A stretch of DNA of 64,000 bases, from NCBI GenBank assembly GCA_965221735.1, contig OZ244910.1, positions 1,612,001 through 1,676,000 on the forward strand. Reading direction: 5' to 3'. Numbering within the stretch: position 1 is the first letter of the stretch; every line of letters starts with the position of its first letter. A program made the position numbers and the translations under genes. Shown here in pieces: positions 51,331-58,969 of this stretch. The stretch is from UBA2991 sp965221735 (lineage in GTDB: Bacteria; Chloroflexota; Dehalococcoidia; Tepidiformales; Tepidiformaceae). A model generated the notes under the pieces. It made no database searches. It had not been told where the DNA came from and was given only the letters and a program-made list of their open reading frames with translations.

Positions 51331-52760
51331 AGACGCCGGAGGGCGGCGTCGTCTCGTCCGTCGTCCACGGTTCCCTGGCTGAAGCGGCGGGCATCGTCCC
51401 CGGCGACGCGATCGTCGCGATCGACGGACGGACCCTTCGCGACGCGGTCGACTACCAGTTCTATGCGGCCGAGCCCGAGATCACGGCGCGCTTCCGCAAG
51501 GCGGACGGGAGCGAGGACCTCGTCGTGTTCGAGAAGGACCCGGACGAGGACCTCGGGATGGCGTTCGAGCGGGCAACCTGGGACGGCGTGCAGGTCTGCA
51601 ACAACACCTGCTTCTTCTGCTTCCTGAAGGGGCTGCCGAAAGGGCTTCGCAAGCCGCTCTACCTGAAGGACGACGACTACCGGCTGAGCTTCCTGCACGG
51701 GAACTTCGTGACGCTGACGAACCTGACGGAGGACGACTGGACGCGGCTCGAGGAGCAGCGCCTGAGCCCGCTGAACGTGTCCGTTCACGCGACCGAGGTG
51801 GAGCTGCGGCGCAGGCTGCTGGGGAACGAGCGCGCGCCGGACGTGGTGGCGCAGCTCGAACGGCTGCGGGAGCTGGGACTACTCACCCACACGCAGATCG
51901 TGCTGACGCCGGGAGTGAACGACGGCGAGGCGCTGGAGCGCTCGCTGCGCGACCTGACGGGGCTGTACCCGACCGTGCAGACGGTCTCGGTGGTGCCGGT
52001 GGGGGCGAGTCCGCGGCTGGAGGAGTGGTCACGGGACCGGGACGGGATCGAGTTGGTGGCGCCGGAACGCGACTTCGCGCGATCGCTGATCGCGACGATC
52101 CGGCGCTTCCAGCGGGCGTGCGAGGAAGCGCACGGCGCGAGCGTGGTGCAGTGCGCGGACGAGTACTACCTGGCGGCGGGCCGGCCCGTGCCCGCCGCCA
52201 GCCGCTACGACGGGTTCCCGCAGTACGAGAACGGCATCGGGATGGTGCGGACGCTGCTCGACGACTGGTCGCGGCTACGCCGGCGGTTGCGGTCGGCGCC
52301 CGCGAGCGGGCTCGCGGGCAAGCGGGTCGCGATCGCGTGCGGGACGCTGATCGGGCCGACGCTGACGCGGCTGACCGAGGCGTTCGCCGCCGAGACGGGC
52401 GTCGCGGCGAGCGTTCACCCCGTGACCAACACGCTCTTCGGGGAACGGGTGAACGTGAGCGGGCTGCTGAGCGGCGGCGATTACGTGCGCACGCTGGCGG
52501 GCGTCGAGGCGGACCTGGTGCTGCTGCCGCGCACGAGCCTCGACTATTTCGGCGAGCGCTTTCTCGACAGCATGACGGTGGCGGAGGTGGCGGAGGGGAT
52601 CGGGGCGCCGATCGCGTTCGCGACATCGATGAGCGAGGCGTTCGAGGCGATCCAGGCGGGTCCGCACGACCCGGAGCCGGCGGCGGCGCCGAACGGGGCG
52701 TTCTGGAGCGACACGGCCATCGACGTGCCGGTAGAGGGCGTCTGGGTGCAGGGGGAGTAA
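51327..52760 (+). CDS. DUF512 family protein with PDZ and radical-SAM-like region
   Basis: A 477-residue protein. The N-terminal PDZ-like part is GGVVSSVVHGSLAEAAGIVPGDAIVAIDG split over conserved blocks. A Cys cluster follows (VCNNTCFFCFLKGLPKGLR) resembling a radical SAM iron-sulfur site, then SFLHGNFVTLTNL, LNVSVHATE and THTQIVLTPGVNDG. The C-terminal half is the DUF512 domain (GKRVAIACGTLIGP, VTNTLFGERVNVSGLLSGGD). Such proteins usually lie near der and have no proven function. It starts with GTG overlapping plsC by four bases (GTGA). No der gene is next to it here. Confidence 0.85.
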   Translation: MKTPEGGVVSSVVHGSLAEAAGIVPGDAIVAIDGRTLRDAVDYQFYAAEPEITARFRKADGSEDLVVFEKDPDEDLGMAFERATWDGVQVCNNTCFFCFLKGLPKGLRKPLYLKDDDYRLSFLHGNFVTLTNLTEDDWTRLEEQRLSPLNVSVHATEVELRRRLLGNERAPDVVAQLERLRELGLLTHTQIVLTPGVNDGEALERSLRDLTGLYPTVQTVSVVPVGASPRLEEWSRDRDGIELVAPERDFARSLIATIRRFQRACEEAHGASVVQCADEYYLAAGRPVPAASRYDGFPQYENGIGMVRTLLDDWSRLRRRLRSAPASGLAGKRVAIACGTLIGPTLTRLTEAFAAETGVAASVHPVTNTLFGERVNVSGLLSGGDYVRTLAGVEADLVLLPRTSLDYFGERFLDSMTVAEVAEGIGAPIAFATSMSEAFEAIQAGPHDPEPAAAPNGAFWSDTAIDVPVEGVWVQGE

Positions 52761-52769
52761 GCTGGAGCG

Positions 52770-53081
52770 ATGCCGCGCGTGCGGGTTGAGCCGCTGGGAA
52801 TCGAAGTGGAGGCGCCGTACGGCGAGACAGTGATGGACGCTGTCTGCGCGCATGGCTACTTCTGGCCGATCGGGTGCGACAAGATCGGGGAGTGCACGAA
52901 CTGCGCGATGGAGGTCATCTCCGGGGTGGGGCGGCTGAGCACGATGGGGCGCTACGAGCGCGAGAACCTGATCCGGCAGCGGGGGGTGCGCTCGATCGAG
53001 GACCCGCGCTTGCGGCTGGCGTGCCAGGCGCACGTCGAGGGGGACGTGGTGGTGGAGAAGCGCGGCGTCCAGCCGATGTAG
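52770..53081 (+). CDS. [2Fe-2S] ferredoxin
   Basis: A 103-residue plant/adrenodoxin-fold ferredoxin. The cluster ligands are in GCDKIGECTNCAMEVISG (Cys36, Cys42, Cys45) with the fourth Cys in RLACQAHVEGD. The N-terminal beta part VRVEPLGIEVEAPYGETVMDAV is normal. It carries one electron between a reductase and an oxygenase or similar partner; no partner gene is adjacent. It starts nine bases after the DUF512 gene, with GGAG just upstream and TAAGCT overlapping the stop of that gene. It may therefore belong to the same transcript and supply electrons to the DUF512 iron-sulfur protein. Confidence 0.88.
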   Translation: MPRVRVEPLGIEVEAPYGETVMDAVCAHGYFWPIGCDKIGECTNCAMEVISGVGRLSTMGRYERENLIRQRGVRSIEDPRLRLACQAHVEGDVVVEKRGVQPM

Positions 53082-53105
53082 CGCTCCGAAGGCCGGCCTT
53101 CGCCC

Positions 53106-53312
53106 TTACACCGTGACCAGGGCGGCGGTAGCTTCCGGTTCGGGTACCGGGTCGCCGCTCTCGCGAAGCAGCTCCAGGTGATAGGTCACCGCTTCGCGAA
53201 TGAGCGCCTCCGTCTCCTCGCGCGTATCCCCGGCGGCAACGCAGCCGGGAAGGTCCGGCACGTAGGCGGAGTAGCCGTTAAGCGCCTTTTCGATGATCGC
53301 GGTGTACGTCAC
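53106..53312 (-). CDS. HicB-like protein (orphan)
   Basis: A 68-residue single HicB domain: YTAIIEKALNGYSAYVPDLPGCVAAGDTREE split over the beta sheet, then ALIREAVTYHLELLRESGDPVPEP. This is the partial RNase H fold of HicB antitoxins. No HicA gene is next to it, and no DNA-binding domain is attached. It starts with GTG. It lies on the strand opposite its neighbours. It may be an orphan antitoxin or a domesticated regulator; this is the second such gene in the window (see 3983). Confidence 0.75.
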   Translation of the reverse strand: MTYTAIIEKALNGYSAYVPDLPGCVAAGDTREETEALIREAVTYHLELLRESGDPVPEPEATAALVTV

Positions 53313-53411
53313 GCAGCCCTCTCATCCGCGACCACGATAGCTCACTCTGGAGCATTCGCCCGAAATGCGCGCCGCGCCTAGACTGCGGGCACGTAAAGGG
53401 GAGCGGCCAGC

Positions 53412-54002
53412 ATGATCTCCAGCATCCTCCTCGCGGCGGGCATGTCGACCCGCATGGGGCAGCCCAAAGCGCTCCTGGACTGGGGCGGAGAGCCGTTGAT
53501 CTGCTACCAGATCCGGCAGCTCCAGGAGGCAGGGGTGGACGAGGTGGTGGTGGTGCTCGGGTACCGCGCCGACGACATCCACCGGAAGCTGCACGGCCTC
53601 ACCTACCGGAGCGTCCTGAACCCGGTCTACCAGCTGGGGCGGGCGGGCTCGCTGCGGGCGGGGGCGAAGGCGGTCAGCCCGGAGGCCTCGGCGATCGTGC
53701 TGCTGAACGTCGACCAGCCGCGCCCGGCGGACCTGATCCGGTCCGTCATCGAAGGGCACACGTCCGCGGACAGTGCGACGCGTCCGATACACGGCGACAG
53801 GCACGGCCATCCCGTCGTGGTGGCGGGGCGGCTGCGGGGCGAGCTGCTGGCGGCCACCGAGGACGAGCGCGGCCTGCGGGGCGTCATGGAGGCGCACGCC
53901 GGCGAGGTCGTTGACGTGCCAAGCGACGAGCGCTGCCTGCTCGACCTGAACACCCCGGACGAATACGAGGCCGCGCTCGCCACGCTCGCCGGCGACTCGT
54001 AA
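53412..54002 (+). CDS. MobA/MocA-like nucleotidyltransferase
   Basis: A 196-residue NTP-transferase. The N-terminal loop SILLAAGMSTRMGQPKALLDW is the GT-A nucleotide-binding signature, and LLNVDQPRP carries the metal Asp. The later part (GHPVVVAGRLRGEL) matches MocA-type CTP:molybdopterin cytidylyltransferases, though 2-C-methylerythritol or sugar nucleotidyltransferases share the loop. No molybdenum enzyme gene is near. The ATG follows GGGGAG, with a TAGACT -10 box about 30 bases upstream. Confidence 0.8.
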   Translation: MISSILLAAGMSTRMGQPKALLDWGGEPLICYQIRQLQEAGVDEVVVVLGYRADDIHRKLHGLTYRSVLNPVYQLGRAGSLRAGAKAVSPEASAIVLLNVDQPRPADLIRSVIEGHTSADSATRPIHGDRHGHPVVVAGRLRGELLAATEDERGLRGVMEAHAGEVVDVPSDERCLLDLNTPDEYEAALATLAGDS

Positions 54003-54008
54003 GCGACG

Positions 54009-54704
54009 GTGACCTCCGGGCGCATGTTCGAGCCCGCCTACCGGGCGGTCATCTTCGACCTGGACGAGACGCTGATCGACAGCCGGCCTGCCTGGCGCTA
54101 CACGCTCGAGGAGACGCTGATGAGCGTCGCCAACCGGCGCATCGATGCGCGCCCGCTGGTCGAGGAGTACCACCGCCGTCCCTGGCGCGACAGCCTCGCG
54201 ATCGTGCTCGACGACGCGGAGGAGCGGCGGCGGGCGGAGGAGCTGTGCGAGCGCATCGCGGGGCGCAGCGCGATGAAGCGGCTGCTCGTGTTCGAGGGCA
54301 CGGGGATGGCGCTCGACGACATCCGGGCGGCGCGCATCGAGATCGGGGCTATCTCGCGGCTGCCGCATGCGGTCGCGCTGAAGCAGGCGCAGGCGACAGG
54401 CGTCGACCGCTTCCTGACGGTGCTCTCGGCGACGCCGGAGGGGGAGGAATGGGCGGTGGGGGCGCGGGCGTCGGAATGCCTCTCGTACTTCGGGCGGGAG
54501 GCGGAGGGGTGCATGTTCGTGGGGGCGGAGGCGCGGGACGTGGAGGCGGCGCGGGGGATGGGGCTGGTGGGGCTGCGGGCGGGGTGGTCGCCACTGGCGG
54601 AAGGGGACGGCGGCGGGGAGCTGGGGGCGCCGTCGGAGGCGGCGCAGGTGCTCCTGTGGGGGCTCAAGGCGGTCGGGCTATCGCCTGCGCCGCACGGGGG
54701 CTAG
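54009..54704 (+). CDS. HAD-family hydrolase
   Basis: A 231-residue haloacid-dehalogenase-fold phosphatase. The nucleophile loop is VIFDLDETLIDSRPAW, and a helical cap follows (to about 85). The later motifs are weak: the Lys of the third motif is probably in HAVALKQAQATG, and GCMFVGAEARDVEAARGMGL is motif IV with Glu/Asp. The C-terminus is Gly-rich and variable. It starts with GTG at 54009; ATG 54024 is possible, and neither has a clear ribosome site. It lies six bases after the nucleotidyltransferase gene and probably shares its transcript. Substrate unknown. Confidence 0.75.
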   Translation: MTSGRMFEPAYRAVIFDLDETLIDSRPAWRYTLEETLMSVANRRIDARPLVEEYHRRPWRDSLAIVLDDAEERRRAEELCERIAGRSAMKRLLVFEGTGMALDDIRAARIEIGAISRLPHAVALKQAQATGVDRFLTVLSATPEGEEWAVGARASECLSYFGREAEGCMFVGAEARDVEAARGMGLVGLRAGWSPLAEGDGGGELGAPSEAAQVLLWGLKAVGLSPAPHGG

Positions 54705-54739
54705 GCTTCACTCACCTTCTCAACACAACGGGGTACACG

Positions 54740-55756
54740 GTGGCGACCAAGATTGGAATCAACGGCTTCGGACGGATCGGCAGGCAGGTCTTCAAGGCGA
54801 TCAGCGAGCGGCACGGCGACACGCTCGAGGTGGTCGCGATCAACGACCTGGTGGATGTCGAGACGAACGCGAACCTGCTGAAGTACGACAGCAACTACGG
54901 TCCCTGGGACCGGGACGTGCGGGCGGCCGACGACGGTATCGCGGTGGACGGGCGGCTGGTGAAGGTCTTCAGCGAGCGCGATCCGGGGCAGATTCCCTGG
55001 GGGTCGGCGGGCGTCGAGATCGTGATCGAGTCCACCGGCTTCTTCACCGACGCGACGAAGGCGGCGGCGCACCGGCGGGACAGCGTGAAGAAGGTCGTGA
55101 TCAGCGCGCCGGCGCGGAACGAGGACCTCACGGTCGTGCTGGGCGTGAACGACGAGCGCTACGACCCCGCGGCGCACCACGTCATCTCGAACGCGAGCTG
55201 CACGACGAACGGCCTGGCGCCGGTGGTGAAGGTGCTGGTCGATAACTTCGGGCTGGTGAAGGGCCAGATGACGACGGTCCACAGCTACACGAGCTCGCAG
55301 AAGATCCTGGACCAGGCGGGCGGGGGCGACCCGCGCGAGATGCGCTCCGGACCCCTCAACATCGTGCCGACCTCGACGGGGGCGGCGCGCGCGCTGCGCC
55401 TCGTGATTCCCGAGGTCGAGGGCAAGCTGGACGGGCTCGCCTATCGGGTGCCCACGCCGACCGTCTCGATCGTCGAGATCGTGGCGCTGACGGAGAAGGA
55501 GACCTCGAAGGAAGAGGTCAACGCGATCGTGGCGGAGACGGCGGGCGAGCAGATGAAGGGCATCCTCGGCATCACGGACGACCCGGTCGTGTCGATGGAC
55601 CTGAAGGGCGACGAGCGCTCGAGCGTGGTCGACGGGCGTTCGACGAACGTGGTCGGCGGGAACCTGGTCAAGGTGGCGGCGTGGTACGACAACGAGTGGG
55701 GGTACGCCTGCCGGCTCTCCGACCTGAGCGCGATGCTCGTGGAGCGCGGCCTCTAG
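54740..55756 (+). CDS. gap: glyceraldehyde-3-phosphate dehydrogenase, type I
   Basis: A 338-residue glycolytic enzyme. The NAD fold starts IGINGFGRIGRQVFK, with Asp36 in INDLVD selecting NAD. The catalytic Cys154 lies in SNASCTTNGLAPV, and the partner His in TTVHSYTSSQ. NIVPTSTGAA is the phosphate-binding part, and WYDNEWGYACRL ends the fold. It turns glyceraldehyde-3-phosphate, NAD and phosphate into 1,3-bisphosphoglycerate. It starts with GTG. The usual neighbours pgk and tpi are not here; ffh follows. Confidence 0.97.
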   Translation: MATKIGINGFGRIGRQVFKAISERHGDTLEVVAINDLVDVETNANLLKYDSNYGPWDRDVRAADDGIAVDGRLVKVFSERDPGQIPWGSAGVEIVIESTGFFTDATKAAAHRRDSVKKVVISAPARNEDLTVVLGVNDERYDPAAHHVISNASCTTNGLAPVVKVLVDNFGLVKGQMTTVHSYTSSQKILDQAGGGDPREMRSGPLNIVPTSTGAARALRLVIPEVEGKLDGLAYRVPTPTVSIVEIVALTEKETSKEEVNAIVAETAGEQMKGILGITDDPVVSMDLKGDERSSVVDGRSTNVVGGNLVKVAAWYDNEWGYACRLSDLSAMLVERGL

Positions 55757-55773
55757 TCCTCAAAGCGCAGGGG

Positions 55774-55779
55774 TACACT
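55774..55779 (+). promoter_or_regulatory. -10 box of ffh (leaderless type)
   Basis: TACACT ends seven bases before the ATG at 55787. Confidence 0.5.
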
Positions 55780-55786
55780 CAGAGCC

Positions 55787-57112
55787 ATGTTCGAGGCGCT
55801 TACCGACAAGCTACAGGGGGCGTTCCAGCGGTTCGGGAGCCGCGGCACCGTCAACGAGGAGGACCTGGACCGGGTCCTGCGTGACGTGCGGCTGGCGATG
55901 CTCGAGGCGGACGTCAATTTCCGCGTGGTGCGGCAGTTCACGTCGAGCGTGCGGGAGCAGGCGCTGGGCGCGGACGTGCTCAAGAGCCTGACGCCCGCGC
56001 AGCAGGTCATCGACATCGTCAACCGGGAGCTGACGTCCATCCTGGGCGGGGAGGCGGCCGGGCTGGCGAACGCCCCGCAGCCGCCGTCGGTGATCCTGAT
56101 GGTGGGGCTGCAGGGGTCGGGGAAGACGACGACGGCGGCGAAGCTCGCGGCGCGGCTGAAAGCGGACGGCAAGCGGCCGCTCCTCGTCGCGTGCGACATC
56201 TACCGGCCGGCGGCGGTCGAGCAGCTCGTAACGCTCGCGAAGAGCATCGACGTTCCCTACTACGAGGAGGGGACGAGCGCGAAGCCGGGGGAGATCGCGG
56301 AGCGGGGGATGGCGCAGGCGCAACGGACGGCGGTCACCCACGTGCTGGTCGACACGGCGGGGCGGCTGCACGTGGACGAGACGATGATGGCGGAGGTGGC
56401 GGACCTCCGGAAGCAGCTCGATCCGGCCGAGGTGCTGTTCGTGGCGGACGCGATGGCGGGGCAGGACGCGGTGACGGCGGCGAAGGAATTCCACGACCAG
56501 GTCGAGATCACGGGGGTGGTCCTGACCAAGCTGGACGGGGACGCGAGGGGCGGGGCGGCGCTCAGCATCCGCTCGGTGCTGGGGGTGCCGGTCAAGTTCA
56601 TCGGGGTGGGAGAGCGCACGGACGCGCTGGAACCGTTCCACCCGGACCGGCTGGCGGGGCGCATCCTGGGGATGGGCGACATGCTCAGCCTGATCGACCG
56701 GGCCAAGGAGACGATGGGGGAGGAGGACACGGAGCGCTTCAACGAGAAGATGCGCAAGGGGTCGTTCGACCTGCAGGACTTCGTCGACCAGCTGCGGCAG
56801 GTGCGGGAGATGGGGCCGATCGGGCAGCTGGTGCAGATGCTGCCGGGGTTCAACTCGATCAAGTCGCAGCTGAACGTGGACTCGCTGGACGATTCGTATT
56901 TCGGGCACGCGGAGGCGATCGTGCTCTCGATGACGCCCTGGGAGCGTCGCCACCCGGACCGCATCGACGGGAAGCGTCGGCGGCGGATCGCGGCGGGGAG
57001 CGGGACGGTGCCGGCGGACGTGAACCGTCTGCTGAAGCAGTTCTTCGAGGCGCGCAAGCTGGCGAAGCAGATCAGCACGGGGAAGATGCCGGCGATGCCG
57101 GGGCTGGGCTGA
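55787..57112 (+). CDS. ffh: signal recognition particle protein Ffh
   Basis: A 441-residue SRP GTPase that delivers signal-bearing ribosomes to FtsY and SecYEG. It has the N domain (EALTDKLQGAFQRFGSRG), G1 GLQGSGKTTTAAKLA (107-121), ACDIYRPAA, VLVDTAGRLH, VLTKLDGDARGGAAL and the closing loop IGVGERTDALEPFHP. The Met-rich M domain starts at RILGMGDMLSLIDRA, with GPIGQLVQMLPG and the 4.5S RNA-binding TPWERRHPDRIDGKRRRRIA. The length is normal. It heads ffh-rpsP-khpA-rimM on the same strand. Confidence 0.97.
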   Translation: MFEALTDKLQGAFQRFGSRGTVNEEDLDRVLRDVRLAMLEADVNFRVVRQFTSSVREQALGADVLKSLTPAQQVIDIVNRELTSILGGEAAGLANAPQPPSVILMVGLQGSGKTTTAAKLAARLKADGKRPLLVACDIYRPAAVEQLVTLAKSIDVPYYEEGTSAKPGEIAERGMAQAQRTAVTHVLVDTAGRLHVDETMMAEVADLRKQLDPAEVLFVADAMAGQDAVTAAKEFHDQVEITGVVLTKLDGDARGGAALSIRSVLGVPVKFIGVGERTDALEPFHPDRLAGRILGMGDMLSLIDRAKETMGEEDTERFNEKMRKGSFDLQDFVDQLRQVREMGPIGQLVQMLPGFNSIKSQLNVDSLDDSYFGHAEAIVLSMTPWERRHPDRIDGKRRRRIAAGSGTVPADVNRLLKQFFEARKLAKQISTGKMPAMPGLG

Positions 57113-57138
57113 CGCGGGCGCGTAGCGGGGACGTGGGG

Positions 57139-57144
57139 TAGCAT
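57139..57144 (+). promoter_or_regulatory. -10 box candidate upstream of rpsP
   Basis: TAGCAT lies 32 bases before the GTG at 57177; the short leader carries GAGAGGGA as a ribosome site. It would allow rpsP-khpA-rimM to be expressed apart from ffh. Confidence 0.35.
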
Positions 57145-57176
57145 CGCGAACAGCGAAAAACGAGAGGGATCGGCGA

Positions 57177-57596
57177 GTGCTGCGTATCCGGCTGCGACGT
57201 GTTGGGAAGAAGGGACAGGCGTACTACCGCGTGGTGGTGGCCGATCAGCGCTTTCCGCGCGATGGCAGGTTCCTCGAGTCGCTGGGAGCGTACGACCCGC
57301 ATGCCACCCCCCCGTCCTCGAACCTGAACGCCGACCGGGCGCGTCACTGGCTCTCGAAGGGGGCGCAGCCCTCGGAGGCGGCGGAGAAGGTGTTGCGCCG
57401 GGCGGGCATCCTGAACGGCGCTGCGGTCGCGGACGCTCCCGCGGCGCCGGAGGCCGAAGCGGAAGCGCCGGCCGAGGCCGCGGCAACCGAGGAAGCCGCT
57501 GCCGAGACCGCGGCCGAAACCGCGGACGAGACCCCGGCCGGGGAGAGCGAGGCCGCAGCCGAGCCCGCACTTGCCGGTGAAGGCACGGAGAGCTAG
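57177..57596 (+). CDS. rpsP: 30S ribosomal protein S16 with acidic Ala/Glu tail
   Basis: A 139-residue protein. The first 80 residues are S16: LRIRLRRVGKKGQAYYRVVVAD, then RDGRFLESLGAYDP and RARHWLSKGAQPSEAAEKVLRRAG type blocks. About 55 residues follow, rich in Ala, Glu and Pro with no hydrophobic core, so a disordered acidic tail; ordinary S16 is 80-90 long. Such tails occur in several Chloroflexota and Actinobacteria S16 proteins. S16 helps 30S assembly. It starts with GTG. khpA begins three bases after the stop. Confidence 0.95.
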   Translation: MLRIRLRRVGKKGQAYYRVVVADQRFPRDGRFLESLGAYDPHATPPSSNLNADRARHWLSKGAQPSEAAEKVLRRAGILNGAAVADAPAAPEAEAEAPAEAAATEEAAAETAAETADETPAGESEAAAEPALAGEGTES

Positions 57597-57598
57597 CC

Positions 57599-57841
57599 AT
57601 GGCCTCGATGATGTCGAACCTGATCGAGTACATCGCCAAGTCGCTGGTCGACGAGCCGGACGAGGTTCGCGTGACCGAGCACGACGACCACGGCCGCATC
57701 ATCATCCACCTGGACGTGGCCGAGGACGACATCGGCCGCGTGATCGGGCGCGACGGGCGGATCGCGACGGCGATGCGCTCGCTGATCAAGGTGGCGGCCA
57801 TCCGCGAGGATGTGCGCGTCGGCCTTGAGATCGGGGACTGA
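57599..57841 (+). CDS. khpA: KH-domain RNA-binding protein KhpA
   Basis: An 80-residue single KH domain: LIEYIAKSLVDEPDEVRVTE, then RIIIHLDVAEDDIGRVIGRDGRIATAMRSL in blocks, with the GRDG loop that binds RNA. KhpA (YlqC) pairs with KhpB and helps in RNA processing and cell growth. It is placed between rpsP and rimM, as in most bacteria. The ATG at 57599 is directly after the rpsP stop, with GAGCTAGCC before it. Confidence 0.95.
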   Translation: MASMMSNLIEYIAKSLVDEPDEVRVTEHDDHGRIIIHLDVAEDDIGRVIGRDGRIATAMRSLIKVAAIREDVRVGLEIGD

Positions 57842-57852
57842 CCGCGAGCGCG

Positions 57853-58395
57853 GTGCAGCCTCCCCCTCCCCATCCCGGCGGTCCCACCGAGCCCCGCGAA
57901 GGCTTCGTCGCGGTCGGGCGCGTGCTGCGTCCGCACGGGAACACGGGCGAGCTGCGGGTCGCGCCCTTCAACCCGGAGATTCCGAACCTGCAGCCGGACG
58001 GGGAGGTGTGGCTGCTCGGGCGGCAGCGCCGCATCGAGCGAGTGCGCTGGGACCGGGGGCGCGTGCTGCTGCGGCTGGAGGGGCTGGGGCGCCGCAGCGA
58101 CGTCGACGACGCGCGCGGGGCGCTGTTGGAGGTGGCGGAAGAAGACCTGATGCTGGAGGCGGACGCATACCTCGTGTCGGACATCGTGGGGCTGGAGGTG
58201 GTGCGGGAGGACGGGAAGCGCCTGGGTGAGGTGAGCGAGGTGCTGAGCACGGGGGCGAACGATGTTTATGTCGTGCAGGGGCCATCCGGGGAGACGCTGG
58301 TGCCGGCGATCGCGTCGGTTGTGGAAGCGGTGGATGTCGCGAACGGGGTGCTTCGCATTACAAACGAGCTAGCACTTGGTGACGAATCGTCATAA
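57853..58395 (+). CDS. rimM: 16S rRNA processing protein RimM
   Basis: A 180-residue protein. The N-terminal RimM domain has FVAVGRVLRPHGNTGELRVAPF and the S19-binding part, and the C-terminal PRC barrel has ADAYLVSDIVGLEVVREDG, STGANDVYVVQGPSGETLVPA and the late VVEAVDVANGVLRI. RimM helps mature the 30S head with S19. It starts with GTG, twelve bases after khpA. In most genomes trmD and rplS follow; here they are absent and a small zinc protein and a tRNA come next. Confidence 0.95.
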   Translation: MQPPPPHPGGPTEPREGFVAVGRVLRPHGNTGELRVAPFNPEIPNLQPDGEVWLLGRQRRIERVRWDRGRVLLRLEGLGRRSDVDDARGALLEVAEEDLMLEADAYLVSDIVGLEVVREDGKRLGEVSEVLSTGANDVYVVQGPSGETLVPAIASVVEAVDVANGVLRITNELALGDESS

Positions 58396-58506
58396 GAACG
58401 TTGAAAGGCATCTTTACGCCCGCTAGACTCGAAGCGTCTTTGAGGCAAGCGGCCGACGGGCGGGGTGTTTCCCGGAAGTTGCGCGCCGATACCCAGTCGA
58501 GGGGGA

Positions 58507-58683
58507 ATGGCGATGGCGAAGGCCGAGTCGCTTCAAGTCGTAGGCAGTTGTGTCCACCACTGGATCCTGGACCCACCAAGAGGCGAATTGACCTTCGGCC
58601 GCTGCAAGAAGTGCGGCGAAGAGCGCCAGTTCACCGGCGAGACGAGCTACCGCATCGGACGAGGCTCCTCCCGGCGACGCTAG
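58507..58683 (+). CDS. small putative zinc-binding protein
   Basis: A 58-residue protein that starts MAMAKAESLQVVGSCVHHW, then RGELTFGRCKKCGEERQF. The Cys-x-His-His and CxxC groups could bind one zinc ion, and the C-terminus is basic (GRGSSRRR). The ATG at 58507 follows GAGGGGGA; a second ATG lies six bases later. Small proteins of this form are seen beside RNA genes in Chloroflexota, but I know no function. It lies 112 bases after rimM and 125 before tRNA-Ala. Confidence 0.55.
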   Translation: MAMAKAESLQVVGSCVHHWILDPPRGELTFGRCKKCGEERQFTGETSYRIGRGSSRRR

Positions 58684-58765
58684 GTTCCCCACCCCTCCTT
58701 CCTGCTCCTCCCCTGTGGCCGGTGGTCCGTGATCGGTGGTCGGTGGTTTGTGCGGGCCCGTTCAT

Positions 58766-58795
58766 TTGACGGCCCGAGAGGGCCGTCCCTACGAT
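58766..58795 (+). promoter_or_regulatory. promoter of tRNA-Ala
   Basis: TTGACG (58766-58771) and TACGAT (58790-58795) are 18 bases apart. Transcription would start about seven bases before the tRNA. A GGCCC-GAGA-GGGCC palindrome fills part of the spacer. Confidence 0.65.
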
Positions 58796-58808
58796 CGCGG
58801 CAGCCCGT

Positions 58809-58884
58809 GGGGACATAGCTCAGTTGGGAGAGCGCAGCGTTCGCAATGCTGAGGTCGGGGGTTCGACTCCCCCTGTCTCCACCA
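58809..58884 (+). tRNA. tRNA-Ala, anticodon CGC
   Basis: A full cloverleaf. Acceptor GGGGACA pairs with TGTCTCC (one G-U), the D arm is GCTC/GAGC, the anticodon stem CAGCG/TGCTG has loop TTCGCAA (anticodon CGC, reading GCG), and the T arm is GGGGG-TTCGACT-CCCCC. The discriminator A is followed by an encoded CCA. Confidence 0.96.
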
Positions 58885-58969
58885 ACCACACATTGATGAC
58901 GCTCGCGAGCGCCCCGCGCCGCGAGCGAGGAACCGCAGGATTCCGCGGGCGAAGGGCCCGGAGGAGAGA

